Shown in pieces: positions 37,415 through 46,813 of a stretch of DNA of 64,000 nt. Source of the stretch: Haliea salexigens DSM 19537 (GTDB lineage Bacteria > Pseudomonadota > Gammaproteobacteria > Pseudomonadales > Halieaceae); assembly GCF_000423125.1 (NCBI RefSeq), contig NZ_AUHJ01000006.1:62001-126000 (forward strand), in the 5' to 3' direction. The position numbers were made by a program, and so were the translations under genes. The notes beneath the pieces are model-generated. The model saw nothing but the letters and a program-made list of their open reading frames with translations. It did no database searches and was not told the origin of the DNA. Position 1 is the first letter of the stretch; each line of letters begins with the position of its first letter.

Positions 37415-39196
37415 ATGGCGTGTACCCGGAACAGGGCTCCAAGGCAGAGCGTGCGGCACTTTCGTGCTTGCATGGGCCCGGCGTTGGCGGCGTTTCTGAT
37501 CGCCTGCTCCGAGGCGCCGGCCCCACCGCCTGCAGTGGCGGGCAGCGCAGCACTGGAGGCGCACTCAGCCGAATTCAGGCGCGACATCATCGAAGTGGTG
37601 CCGGGCATCCACGTGGCGATTGGGTACGCGCTGGCCAATGTCATACTGATCGAAGGTGATGACGGCGTCATTATCGTGGACACCACCGAGTCGCTCGAGG
37701 CGGCGCGCACCGTCAAGGCCGAATTTGACCGCATCACCGACAAGCCGGTGCAGGCGATCATCTACACCCACAACCACACGGATCATATCTTCGGCGCCGA
37801 GGCCTTCGCCGCAGGCAGGGACGTGCCGGTCTATGCCCACAAAACCACCTGGAGCCATATCGAGCGCATCATGAACGTGCTGCGTCCGGTGATTGAAACG
37901 CGCTCTTTCCATATGTTCGGCAACTACCTGGAAGCGGGCGGCGAGGCTATCATCAACGACGGCATCGGGCCGGCCCTGGCGCACAGCACAACCGGGGATG
38001 GCGATATTTACGGCCTCTTGCCCCCCACGCACACAGTCGACGAGCGGCTGGAGGTGACCATAGCGGGGCGTCGGCTGGTTCTGATGCACGCGCCCGGCGA
38101 GACCGACGACCAGTTGCTGGTCTGGCTGCCTGATGAGAGGGTGCTGCTGCCTGGCGACAATGTGTACAAGGCCTTCCCCAACCTCTACACCATTCGCGGT
38201 ACCCGCTATCGAGACGTTATGCAGTGGGCGCACAGTGTGCGCCTGATGCGCTCGCTGGGGGCCGAGCACCTGATCCCCAGCCATACACGCCCGGTTTCGG
38301 GTGCAAAGGCTGTCGATGACATTCTTCAGGTGTACGGCGACGCCATTCAATTCGTGCACGACCAGACAGTGCGCGGCATAAACCAGGGGCTGGATGCCGA
38401 TACCCTGGCGCGCACCGTGCAACTGCCCGCCGAGCTTGCCGAGCATCCCTGGTTGCAGCCGTTCTACGGCACCGTGCCTTGGTCGGTAAGAGCAATTTAC
38501 AATGGGTATCTCGGTTGGTTCGAGGGCAACAGCAGCACCTTGTTTCCCATAGCGAGCGCCACCCGGGCTCAGCGTTTGCTGGCACTGGCGGGCGGTGCAG
38601 ATGCCGTGCTGGCTGAGGCCGAGGCGCAACTGCCGGCTGATCCACAGTGGGCCGCGGAGCTTGCCGACCTGGTGCGGGCTGCCAGTCCCGATTCTGTTCC
38701 GGTTGCGGCTGAGCTGAAGGCGCGCGCCCTGCGTATGCTCGCAGAGGTTACGCCGAACCCGAACGCACGCAATTGGTATCTCACCGATGCGTTGGAACTG
38801 GAGCAGCGCATCACTACAGGGCCTTCGCCCATCAGCGCAGAGCGTGTTGCCTTTGCGCAGGGCTTCCCGATTGCTGGTGTACTGCGCAGCATGGCGGTGA
38901 ACCTGGATCCGGAGCGCAGCGCAGGGGTGAACGAGCGCGTGGTGTTGGTGTTCCCCGATCAGGGCGTGCAGTACGCGGTGCATGTGCGCCACCAGGTGGC
39001 AGTGATCGATGCACTGCCCTCGGTGCCAGAGGATGAAAGCGTAGTGGTGACGGTGCCGGCCACGGAGTGGCTGGCCCTGATGACCGGCCAGCGCGGTTTT
39101 CCGCTGGCGCTGGCAGACGGCACTGTGCAAGTGTCCGGGGGCATGGCGGACACGGCGAAGTTATTGCGTTTTCTGGCGTTGTTTCGTCAGGAATAA
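37415..39196 (+). CDS. Alkylsulfatase-like metallo-beta-lactamase fold lipoprotein
   Basis: 593 residues. The N-terminus carries a likely lipoprotein signal (MGPALAAFLIAC, with Cys near residue 31). The metal-binding motif is THNHTDHIFGAEAF, with later APGETDDQLLVWLPDERVLLPGDN. A helical dimerisation domain (about 290-440) and a C-terminal SCP2-like domain (about 470-590) complete the class III (SdsA1-type) alkylsulfatase layout. These enzymes cut alkyl sulfates such as dodecyl sulfate. The substrate here is unproven. It is encoded alone between ybbN and the acyl-CoA dehydrogenase cluster. Confidence 0.88.
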   Translation: MACTRNRAPRQSVRHFRACMGPALAAFLIACSEAPAPPPAVAGSAALEAHSAEFRRDIIEVVPGIHVAIGYALANVILIEGDDGVIIVDTTESLEAARTVKAEFDRITDKPVQAIIYTHNHTDHIFGAEAFAAGRDVPVYAHKTTWSHIERIMNVLRPVIETRSFHMFGNYLEAGGEAIINDGIGPALAHSTTGDGDIYGLLPPTHTVDERLEVTIAGRRLVLMHAPGETDDQLLVWLPDERVLLPGDNVYKAFPNLYTIRGTRYRDVMQWAHSVRLMRSLGAEHLIPSHTRPVSGAKAVDDILQVYGDAIQFVHDQTVRGINQGLDADTLARTVQLPAELAEHPWLQPFYGTVPWSVRAIYNGYLGWFEGNSSTLFPIASATRAQRLLALAGGADAVLAEAEAQLPADPQWAAELADLVRAASPDSVPVAAELKARALRMLAEVTPNPNARNWYLTDALELEQRITTGPSPISAERVAFAQGFPIAGVLRSMAVNLDPERSAGVNERVVLVFPDQGVQYAVHVRHQVAVIDALPSVPEDESVVVTVPATEWLALMTGQRGFPLALADGTVQVSGGMADTAKLLRFLALFRQE

Positions 39197-39244
39197 ATTC
39201 ACAGCGGCCTTCGGGCCAGTTCAATTCAATCGAGAGGTAGCCAC

Positions 39245-40423
39245 GTGGATACAAGTTTTGCTCCGGAAGATCTCGCGTTTCGCGATGAAGTGCGCGCATT
39301 TTTTGCAGAGGCTTACGATGCCGACCTGCAGGCGCGCTTGAACAACCTCGAGACGTTCAAGGACGCGGTCATCGACTGGCAGAAGCGCCTCTACAAGCAG
39401 GGCTGGATCGCCCCCGGCTGGCCCAAGGAATACGGCGGCACGGGTTGGAACGCCACGCAGAAATTCATTTTTGAGACTGAACGCAGCGCCGCGGGTATTC
39501 GCGATGTCATTCCCTTCGGCCTCAACATGGTTGGCCCTGTCATTTATGCGTTTGGCAACGAGGAACAGAAAGAACGGTTTCTGCCAGGTATTTTGCAGAG
39601 CGACGATTGGTGGTGCCAGGGCTACTCCGAGCCCGGCGCGGGGTCCGACCTCGCGTCACTGAAAACCCGCGCCGTGCGGGAGGGCGACGAGTATGTGGTC
39701 ACTGGCGCCAAGATCTGGACCAGCTATGCCCAGTATGCCGACTGGATTTTCTGCCTGGTGCGCACCAGCAGCGAAGGCAAGAAACAGAATGGCATCAGCT
39801 TTCTGCTGATCGACATGAACTCGCCGGGGATCAAGGTCAACCCGATCGTCTCGATAGACAATCACCACAGCCTGAATGAAGTGGAATTCAACGACGTGCG
39901 GGTGCCGGTCGCCAACCTGATTGGCGAGCAGGACAAGGGCTGGACCTATGCCAAGGCCCTGCTGGCCCATGAGCGCACCGCGATTGCGGGTGTGGCGGAC
40001 AGCAAGCGCAGCCTTGCGGAAACGCGCGCCTTCGCCGAGCGGGAAGTCAACGGTGGCAAATCCCTGTTGAGCGATCCGCTGTTTCAGAAGCGTTTGTCCG
40101 ATATCGAAATCGAGCTGATGGCCCTGGAGTTTACCGAACTGCGGGTGTTGGCAACGGTGGCGGCTGGAGGCGCGCCCGGTGCCGAGTCTTCCATGCTCAA
40201 GATCAAGGGTACAGAGATGCAGCAGGCCGTGCAGGAGCTGCGCATGGATGTCGCCGCCTATTACCAGGGTGTACTGCCCAATGACCTGACAGCGGAGCAG
40301 CTCGGCCACGACTTTGGCTCACAGGCCCGTCAGACCTACATGTATGGTCGCGCTTCAACGATCTACGGCGGCTCCAACGAGGTACAGAAAAACATCATCG
40401 CCAAGGCCGTGCTCGGCCTTTAA
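39245..40423 (+). CDS. Acyl-CoA dehydrogenase, first of a tandem pair
   Basis: 392 residues from a GTG start. The N-terminal helical domain contains GWIAPGWPKEYGGTGW. The FAD and substrate region is YSEPGAGSDLASLKTRAVREGDEYVVTGAKIWTSYAQ, and the C-terminus is ASTIYGGSNEVQKNIIAKAVLGL. It oxidises an acyl-CoA alpha-beta bond. Adjacent unequal ACAD genes like these often encode alpha2-beta2 heterotetramers in steroid or isoprenoid side-chain degradation. That assignment is inference. Confidence 0.93.
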   Translation: MDTSFAPEDLAFRDEVRAFFAEAYDADLQARLNNLETFKDAVIDWQKRLYKQGWIAPGWPKEYGGTGWNATQKFIFETERSAAGIRDVIPFGLNMVGPVIYAFGNEEQKERFLPGILQSDDWWCQGYSEPGAGSDLASLKTRAVREGDEYVVTGAKIWTSYAQYADWIFCLVRTSSEGKKQNGISFLLIDMNSPGIKVNPIVSIDNHHSLNEVEFNDVRVPVANLIGEQDKGWTYAKALLAHERTAIAGVADSKRSLAETRAFAEREVNGGKSLLSDPLFQKRLSDIEIELMALEFTELRVLATVAAGGAPGAESSMLKIKGTEMQQAVQELRMDVAAYYQGVLPNDLTAEQLGHDFGSQARQTYMYGRASTIYGGSNEVQKNIIAKAVLGL

Positions 40424-40450
40424 TCCCGCACTGCTGGAGAGGATATAGCA

Positions 40451-41590
40451 ATGAATTTCGAGTTTACTGAAGAACAGGGCATGCTGCGGGACAGCGTGGC
40501 GCGCTTTGTGCAGGACAGTTACGATTTTGATACCCGGTGTAAAATCGCGGCAACTGATGAAGCCATGAGCCGCGAGAACTGGCAGACCTTTGCCGAACTC
40601 GGCTGGTTATCCGTGCCTTTTGCCGAGTCTCACGGCGGTTTTGGCGGCGGTCCGGTGGATACCATGGTGATGATGGAAGAGTTCGGCAAGGGCATCGTGC
40701 TGGAACCTTACCTGGCAACTGTGCTGCTGTTCGGCGGGCTCCTGCAGCGTGGCGGCAGTGTAGAGCAACAGGCAGAGATCATTCCGCGCATTATCGAGGG
40801 CGGTTGTCAGGGCGCGTTTGCCTATCTGGAGCGCCAGAGTCGCCACCAGCTGGCCGATATCAAGACGACCGCAACTGTTGAGGGCGACCAGCTGGTCCTG
40901 AACGGTGAAAAAGTGGTCGTATTCAACGGGGCCAGTGCGGATCAGTTGATCGTCGCGGCGCGCAGCAGTGGCGAGCAGAGCGATGAAGCGGGCATAACCC
41001 TCGTGCTGGTGCCCGCGGATGCAGCCGGTGTCGAGCGCACGGCTTACCGCCTGATGGACGGGCAGGTGGTTGCCAACATCACTTTCAGCAACGTGCAGGT
41101 GCCGGTGGCGGATATTGTGGGTGAGCTGGATAACGGCTATGCGGTCATGGGCCCGGTGATTACCCAGGCCAACGTGGCACTCGCAGCGGAAGCGCTGGGT
41201 ATCATGGGGCAATTGAACGCCAAAACCCTGGAGTACACCAAAACGCGCAAGCAGTTCGATGTGGCTATCGGGAGTTTCCAGGCGCTGCAACACCGTATGG
41301 TGGATACCTTTATGGCCTACGAACAGGTCAAGTCGCTGCTGTATCGGGCCGTGTGTGAACTGGACGGCGCTGGTGACGACGCGGCCGCCTGTGTGCATGC
41401 CCTGCAAGTCCTGGTCGATCGCAATGGCCGGAAGATTTTCGGTGAGGCGATTCAGCTGCATGGGGGTATGGGTATTACCGACGAACTGGACATTGGCCAT
41501 TACGCCAAGCGTCTGATGATGATCAACACCACCTTCGGCAATGGTGACTACCATCAGGCAAAGTTCAATGAACTGCGCTACAGTGCCTGA
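40451..41590 (+). CDS. Acyl-CoA dehydrogenase, second of a tandem pair
   Basis: 379 residues. MNFEFTEEQGMLRDSVARFVQDSY opens the protein. The middle domain is degenerate relative to its partner: the usual TEPxAGSD reads FAYLERQSRHQLADIKTTA. The C-terminus is IQLHGGMGITDELDIGHYAKRL. Loss of the canonical FAD/substrate motif in one subunit is typical of the partner chain in heteromeric ACADs. GGAGAGG precedes the ATG, 27 nt after the first gene. Confidence 0.92.
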   Translation: MNFEFTEEQGMLRDSVARFVQDSYDFDTRCKIAATDEAMSRENWQTFAELGWLSVPFAESHGGFGGGPVDTMVMMEEFGKGIVLEPYLATVLLFGGLLQRGGSVEQQAEIIPRIIEGGCQGAFAYLERQSRHQLADIKTTATVEGDQLVLNGEKVVVFNGASADQLIVAARSSGEQSDEAGITLVLVPADAAGVERTAYRLMDGQVVANITFSNVQVPVADIVGELDNGYAVMGPVITQANVALAAEALGIMGQLNAKTLEYTKTRKQFDVAIGSFQALQHRMVDTFMAYEQVKSLLYRAVCELDGAGDDAAACVHALQVLVDRNGRKIFGEAIQLHGGMGITDELDIGHYAKRLMMINTTFGNGDYHQAKFNELRYSA

Positions 41591-41643
41591 GTGCGGACGA
41601 GAGCAGTGGCCGGTTCGATGATAACCACCAGGGAGAAGCAACA

Positions 41644-42684
41644 ATGAAATTGGGCATACTGCTGGGCTATTCCGGCAAACAGATCAACATCCCGATCGAC
41701 CTGATCCGTCAGGCGGAATCCATGGGCTACGACTCGGTATGGACAGCGGAAGCCTACGGCAATGATGCGGTGACCGCAGCGGCCTGGGTGCTGGCGCAAA
41801 CCGACAAGATCCGCGTGGGTACCGCCATCATGCAGATGCCGGCGAGAACGCCTGCCATGTGCGCCATGACCGCCATGTCTCTGGATCAACTCTCTGGTGG
41901 TCGCTTCATCGTTGGCCTGGGGGCGTCCGGGCCACAGGTGGTCGAGGGCTGGCACGGTGTGCCCTACGGCAAGCCGGTCACCCGCACGCGGGAATACATC
42001 CAGATCATGCGCAAGATCATGGCCCGTGAAGGGCCGGTAGAGTTCGACGGCGATGTGTATCAGCTGCCCAATACCGGCGCTGGCACCACCGGCCTGGGTA
42101 AGCCCCTGAAGTCGATTCTCGAGGGCAACCCGAATATCCCGATCTACACCGCCTCCATTACACCCGCTGGCCTGCGTTGTGCGGGTGAAGTGGCGGACGG
42201 CGTGTTCCCGGTGTGGATGGACCCGGACAAATTCAGCATTCTGGGTGACCATATCCAGAAAGGTCTGGATACCGCCGGGAACGGCAAAAGCCTGTCTGAT
42301 TTTGATATCGCACCTTTTGTGTCAGTCGCGCTGAACGATGACCTGAAAGCGGCCTACGACTCCCTGCGGCCCTGGCTGGCGCTTTATATCGGCGGCATGG
42401 GGGCCAAGGGCAAGAACTTCTACAACGACTACGCCGCCCGCGCCGGGTATGGCGAGGTGGCCGAGCGCATTCAGGACCTGTACCTCAGCGGCAAAAAGGC
42501 GGAAGCGGAGGCACTGGTGCCCGACCAACTGCTGGATGAAGTGGCACTGGTCGGCCCGCGTGAGCGTATCATCGAGCGCCTGGGCAGCTGGAAAGCGGCG
42601 GCGGCACGCGGCGAAGTGGGTACCATGTTGCTGGGTGTACACGACCCGGTGGTTCTCGAGCTGTTTGCCAAGGAATTGCTGTAG
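41644..42684 (+). CDS. Luciferase-like (LLM class) flavin/F420-type oxidoreductase
   Basis: 346 residues. The TIM-barrel pattern [74 protein letters not shown] is that of LLM enzymes annotated as F420-dependent. Whether this organism makes F420 cannot be judged here; FMN is an alternative. It follows the ACAD pair with GGGAG before the ATG. Its stop overlaps the next GTG by one base. Confidence 0.9.
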   Translation: MKLGILLGYSGKQINIPIDLIRQAESMGYDSVWTAEAYGNDAVTAAAWVLAQTDKIRVGTAIMQMPARTPAMCAMTAMSLDQLSGGRFIVGLGASGPQVVEGWHGVPYGKPVTRTREYIQIMRKIMAREGPVEFDGDVYQLPNTGAGTTGLGKPLKSILEGNPNIPIYTASITPAGLRCAGEVADGVFPVWMDPDKFSILGDHIQKGLDTAGNGKSLSDFDIAPFVSVALNDDLKAAYDSLRPWLALYIGGMGAKGKNFYNDYAARAGYGEVAERIQDLYLSGKKAEAEALVPDQLLDEVALVGPRERIIERLGSWKAAAARGEVGTMLLGVHDPVVLELFAKELL

Positions 42685-43475
42685 TGGTGGTAGAGGGCGC
42701 CATTGTTATTGTCACCGGCGGTGGCAACGGCATTGGCAAGGCCCTGTGTGAGCGCTTTCACCGCGAGGGCGCCCGCAAGGTGGTGGTGGTGGATTTGCAC
42801 CCGGCCGATGCTGAGGCAGTTGCTGCCGTGGTCGATGGCGATGCCTATGGCCTCGACGTGCGTGACGAAGCCGCGCTGCAAGCGATGGTCGCAGAGGTGG
42901 AAGCGAAATACGGTCGGGTCGACCTGTTCTGCAGCAATGCGGGCATTATCGCCGGTGATGGGGAGCCCTGGTGGGCCACCTCGGCGCCCAACGAAACCTG
43001 GCAGGCGATGTGGGACATCCACGTCATGTCCCATGTTTTTGCGGCCCGCGCCTGCTTGCCGGGCATGCTGGCGCGTGGCGAGGGATACCTGCTGAATACG
43101 GCCTCCGCAGCGGGGTTGCTCAACCAGGTGGGCGATGCAGCCTATTCAACCACCAAGCACGCCGCCATCGGTTTTGCCGAGGCGTTGGCAATTACCCACG
43201 GTGACGACGGAATCAAGGTGTCCGTGCTATGCCCGCAGGCGGTTGCGACACAAATGATCGGCAGTGTGGAAGAGGGTGGCACCGCGGGGGTCGACGGTAT
43301 CCTGACCGCGGATGAAGTCCCTGAGGCAGTTGTTCAGGGCCTGGCCGCAGAGCGCTTTCTGATACTGCCGCATCCGCAGGTTGCTGATTACCGTGCGCAC
43401 AAGGCTGCCGATTACGACCGCTGGCTCGGTGGCATGCGTAAGTTGCGCCGCCGCTTCGGCAACCCGAACCTTTAA
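42684..43475 (+). CDS. Short-chain dehydrogenase/reductase
   Basis: 263 residues from a GTG at 42684 (or 42687). Motifs TGGGNGIGKAL (about 10-20), CSNAG (about 86) and YSTTKHA (catalytic Tyr and Lys, about 154-160) identify a classical SDR. It is coupled to the LLM gene by overlap and completes the ACAD-ACAD-LLM-SDR set. It could act as a hydroxyacyl-CoA or alcohol dehydrogenase. Confidence 0.92.
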   Translation: MVVEGAIVIVTGGGNGIGKALCERFHREGARKVVVVDLHPADAEAVAAVVDGDAYGLDVRDEAALQAMVAEVEAKYGRVDLFCSNAGIIAGDGEPWWATSAPNETWQAMWDIHVMSHVFAARACLPGMLARGEGYLLNTASAAGLLNQVGDAAYSTTKHAAIGFAEALAITHGDDGIKVSVLCPQAVATQMIGSVEEGGTAGVDGILTADEVPEAVVQGLAAERFLILPHPQVADYRAHKAADYDRWLGGMRKLRRRFGNPNL

Positions 43476-43492
43476 GGCGGCCGCGCCTCACC

Positions 43493-45244
43493 ATGCAACG
43501 GAAAGAGCAGCAGGCGCGCTTTGCGCGCACCATCCTCAACGGCTTCGAAGCCTACTTCGCCGAGTTCCAGAACATCACGCTGGCCGCGCGCTCGCGCTTC
43601 GAGGCGCAAGACTGGCTGGGTATGCACGCCGCGTCCATCCGTCGCATCGACCTCTACAAGGAGGCGACTACCCGGGTGCTCGAGTACGTTGAAGTGATTG
43701 CGGGCGAACAGCTGCACGCTCTGCAGTTCTGGCAGGAGGCACGGGTGGTCTACGCCGACCTGGTGCGCGGCCACAACAACTTTGAAATTGCTGAAACATT
43801 TTTCAATTCCGTGTACTGCGGCGTGTTCAAACACCGCAAGATTCGCGACGAATACGCGTTCGTGTTTTCTCCCCAGGGCGACATGCCGGCACCGGATGTG
43901 AGCAAGGTGTACAGGGCCTACCCCTTCGAAGGTGACCTGGGGGGTGTGCTGCGCAGGCTGCTGGATGACTATGGCTTCAGCCTGCCGTGGGAAGACCTGA
44001 CGCGCGATATCAACAGCCTGGCCGACGCCATAACCCGTTGTCTCTCCGAGCGCTTGAGCCTCTCGCGTGAGGGGGTCGAGCTGCAGACCCTGGAACCCCA
44101 CTTCTTCCGCAACAAGGGTGCGTACATCGTTGGGCGGATTGTTTCCGGACCCGATTCCATGCCCATCGTGATCCCCATTTTGCACTCGGGGAACGGCGAG
44201 GTGTATGTCGATACCATCCTGTTCGGTGCCGACAAAATGAGCGTGGTTTTCAGCTTCACCCGCGCCTACTTCATGGTGGACGCGAGCATCCCGTCGCAGT
44301 ATGTGTTGTTTCTGCAGCAGCTCATGCCGGCCAAGCCCATTTCCGAACTCTACAGCTCGATGGGCTATAACAAGCACGGTAAAACCTATTACTACCGCTG
44401 TGCATTCCGGCACATGCAGAAAACCAGTGACCAGTTCATTATCGCGCCGGGTATCAAGGGCATGGTAATGAGCGTGTTTACACTGCCCTCGTATGATTTC
44501 GTGTTCAAGATCATCAAGGACCGGTTCACGCCGCCGAAAGAGATGACCCGGGAGCAGGTGAAGGAAAAGTACCGGCTGGTAAAGCGCTGGGACCGCGCCG
44601 GGCGCATGGCAGACACACAGGAGTTTACCAATCTGGCGTTCGCGCGCGAGCGTTTCTCCGACGAGCTGATGGAGGAGCTGCACAAAGTGGCCCCCTCAAT
44701 GATCGAGGAACATGGCAAAGCGCTGGTTATTCGGCACGTGTATGTAGAACGCCGCATGACCCCACTCAATCTTTACCTGCAGAATGCCAGCGATGAACAG
44801 GTGGGCGCGGTGATGGATGAGTACGGGAATGCGATCAAGCAGCTTGCTGCGGCCAATATATTTCCCGGCGACATGCTGCTGAAGAATTTTGGTGTCACCC
44901 GTCACGGCAGGGTTGTGTTCTATGACTACGACGAAATCGTGCCGCTGATGGACTGCAATTTCCGGGAGATTCCCGAGCCGCGCAGTGAAGCCGAGGAACT
45001 GGCCAGCCAGCCCTGGTACAACGTGGGGCCCAATGATATTTTCCCCGAGGAGTTTCGGTTGTTCTTTTCCGGCAACCAGCGCGCGCGCAAAGTGTTCGAT
45101 GCCATGCACAGTGATATCTACGAGGCGAGCTTCTGGCGTGGTTTGCAGGAACGCATCCGCGAGGGGCATGTCGAAGACTTCTTTCCCTACCGGCGCAAAC
45201 TGCGCTTCAACCGCAACACGGATCAACAGGCAGTCAACGCATAA
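43493..45244 (+). CDS. aceK: Isocitrate dehydrogenase kinase/phosphatase AceK
   Basis: 583 residues, the family length. Recognisable segments include IRRIDLYKEATTRVLEYVE, FFNSVYCGVFKHRKIRDEYAFVF, the glycine-rich loop APGIKGMVMSVFTLPSYDFVFKIIKD with catalytic Lys, and FFSGNQRARKVFDAMH. AceK switches isocitrate dehydrogenase off and on so that acetyl-CoA can pass to the glyoxylate shunt. That fits the surrounding acyl-CoA genes. aceA and aceB are not adjacent. The gene lies 17 nt after the SDR. Confidence 0.97.
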   Translation: MQRKEQQARFARTILNGFEAYFAEFQNITLAARSRFEAQDWLGMHAASIRRIDLYKEATTRVLEYVEVIAGEQLHALQFWQEARVVYADLVRGHNNFEIAETFFNSVYCGVFKHRKIRDEYAFVFSPQGDMPAPDVSKVYRAYPFEGDLGGVLRRLLDDYGFSLPWEDLTRDINSLADAITRCLSERLSLSREGVELQTLEPHFFRNKGAYIVGRIVSGPDSMPIVIPILHSGNGEVYVDTILFGADKMSVVFSFTRAYFMVDASIPSQYVLFLQQLMPAKPISELYSSMGYNKHGKTYYYRCAFRHMQKTSDQFIIAPGIKGMVMSVFTLPSYDFVFKIIKDRFTPPKEMTREQVKEKYRLVKRWDRAGRMADTQEFTNLAFARERFSDELMEELHKVAPSMIEEHGKALVIRHVYVERRMTPLNLYLQNASDEQVGAVMDEYGNAIKQLAAANIFPGDMLLKNFGVTRHGRVVFYDYDEIVPLMDCNFREIPEPRSEAEELASQPWYNVGPNDIFPEEFRLFFSGNQRARKVFDAMHSDIYEASFWRGLQERIREGHVEDFFPYRRKLRFNRNTDQQAVNA

Positions 45245-45951
45245 TGGCCACACTGTATTTATTCAGGCACGGACAGGCGTCCTTCGGCGCCGACGATTAC
45301 GACAAACTGTCTATACTGGGCAGCCGTCAGGCGGAGGTGCTGGGGCACTACCTGCGTGATCAGGGCATCCAGCTGGATGCCGCCTACAGCGGCGCACTGC
45401 TGCGTCAGCGCGAAACCACCGCCTTGGCACTGGCCAGCCAGTCGGGCGACGTTCCCCATCACATTGATGCGCGCTTCGACGAGGTGCGCAATGACGAGCA
45501 GATCCGCTACCTGGTGCCAGTGGTTGCCAAGGCGAACCCGTCTATTCAGGCACTGGTGGATAAGGGGCTGAAGTCCAGCAAGGATTACCAGAAAGTCATC
45601 GAGGCCGTATTCACGCACTGGACCTCGCCGGCCTGCGATGAGCCGCGCATTCAAAGCTGGGCTGATTACTCGGGTTCAGTCGCAGCAGCGTTGCGCGATG
45701 TGATGGCAGCCGAGGGTGCCGGTAAAACAGTCGGTATTTTCACCTCCGGCGGCACGATAGCCACCATTGTCAGCCAGGTGCTCGGACTGTCGGGCGAGCA
45801 TGCCTACAAGTTCTATGAACCGATATTCAATTGCTCTGTGACCCAGCTGTTCTACAGCGGTGACAAGGTGTCGCTGTCCTACTTCAACGACCGCTCCTTC
45901 CTGCAGGTGCTGGGCACGCAGCAGGGCGAGCAGCTCGTTACGTATCGCTGA
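45244..45951 (+). CDS. Histidine phosphatase family protein
   Basis: 235 residues. The N-terminal LYLFRHGQASFG contains the phosphoacceptor RHG. A second arginine and His are in ALLRQRETTALAL and FTSGGTIATIV, although the latter lacks the usual SHGG-type His. The ATG shares one base with the aceK stop (TAATG), so translation is coupled. Substrate unknown. Its 3' end overlaps tesB by 14 nt on the opposite strand. Confidence 0.9.
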   Translation: MATLYLFRHGQASFGADDYDKLSILGSRQAEVLGHYLRDQGIQLDAAYSGALLRQRETTALALASQSGDVPHHIDARFDEVRNDEQIRYLVPVVAKANPSIQALVDKGLKSSKDYQKVIEAVFTHWTSPACDEPRIQSWADYSGSVAAALRDVMAAEGAGKTVGIFTSGGTIATIVSQVLGLSGEHAYKFYEPIFNCSVTQLFYSGDKVSLSYFNDRSFLQVLGTQQGEQLVTYR

Positions 45952-46813
45952 CCGGCCGCTTGCGCCGCAGCAGGGATTCCTGGGCTGTAGACGCCACCAG
46001 GTCGCCCTGGCGGTTGTAGAAGCTTCCCCGGCTCAGGCCCCGGCCCCCATGGGTACTGGGGCTGTCCATGGCATACAGCAGGTAGTCGTCCACGCGCAGC
46101 GGGCGGTGAATCCACAGCGCATGGTCCAGGCTCGCGGTTTGCATCTGCGGGTCCATGGCCGTGACCGGATGCGGCAGCAGGGCCGCGCCAAGCAGGGCGA
46201 AATCTGAAATAAACGTGAGAATGGTCTGGTGGCGGACGGGGTCGTCGCCGATCACCTGCTCAGGATCCAGCACCCTGAACCAGGTGTACTGCTCCGGCTC
46301 CTGGGGTTGTGGATTTAAGTAGTCCCGCCGTTTTACCGGACGCCGCTCAAGTGCCTGCATCATGGGCGCGGCGAAGCGCTCCGGATGCTGTTTGGCCATC
46401 TGGCTCCAGAACTCGAAGTCGGTTTCCAGCTCTTCCGGTGGCGTCACTTCCGGCATCTCGAACTGGTGACTGAAACCATCTTCCTGCGTCTGGAACGATA
46501 CCGACGTACTGAAAATAGGCACGCCGTCCTGTTTTGCCGTTACCCGCCGCGTGGTGAAACTGCCGCCGTCCCGTATCGGGTCAACCTCATAGACGATCTG
46601 TTTTTTGGGGTTGCCCGGCCGCAGAAAGTAAGCATGCATGGAGTGTGCGAGGCGCTCGGCATCTACGGTACGGCTGGCTGCATTCAATGACTGTGCGAGC
46701 ACCTGACCGCCGAATACCCGCGGTGGGTAGCTGGGACTGTTGCCAATGAAGAGATACTTGTCAATGCGCTCGACTTCGAGCAGCGTGAGGAGCTTTTGCA
46801 GTTTGTCTGTCAC
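45938..46813 (-). CDS. tesB: Acyl-CoA thioesterase II (TesB type)
   Basis: 291 residues with two hotdog halves. The N-terminal half has FGGQVLAQSLNAASRTV and MHAYFLRPGNPKKQIVYEVD. The C-terminal half has the catalytic Asp in SLDHALWIHRP and the GRGLSRGSFYNRQGDLVAS strand. It hydrolyses medium- and long-chain acyl-CoAs. Its ATG overlaps the stop of the double-TetR gene by 4 nt, so the two are co-translated and probably co-regulated. Confidence 0.95.
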   Translation of the reverse strand: MTDKLQKLLTLLEVERIDKYLFIGNSPSYPPRVFGGQVLAQSLNAASRTVDAERLAHSMHAYFLRPGNPKKQIVYEVDPIRDGGSFTTRRVTAKQDGVPIFSTSVSFQTQEDGFSHQFEMPEVTPPEELETDFEFWSQMAKQHPERFAAPMMQALERRPVKRRDYLNPQPQEPEQYTWFRVLDPEQVIGDDPVRHQTILTFISDFALLGAALLPHPVTAMDPQMQTASLDHALWIHRPLRVDDYLLYAMDSPSTHGGRGLSRGSFYNRQGDLVASTAQESLLRRKRPVSDT

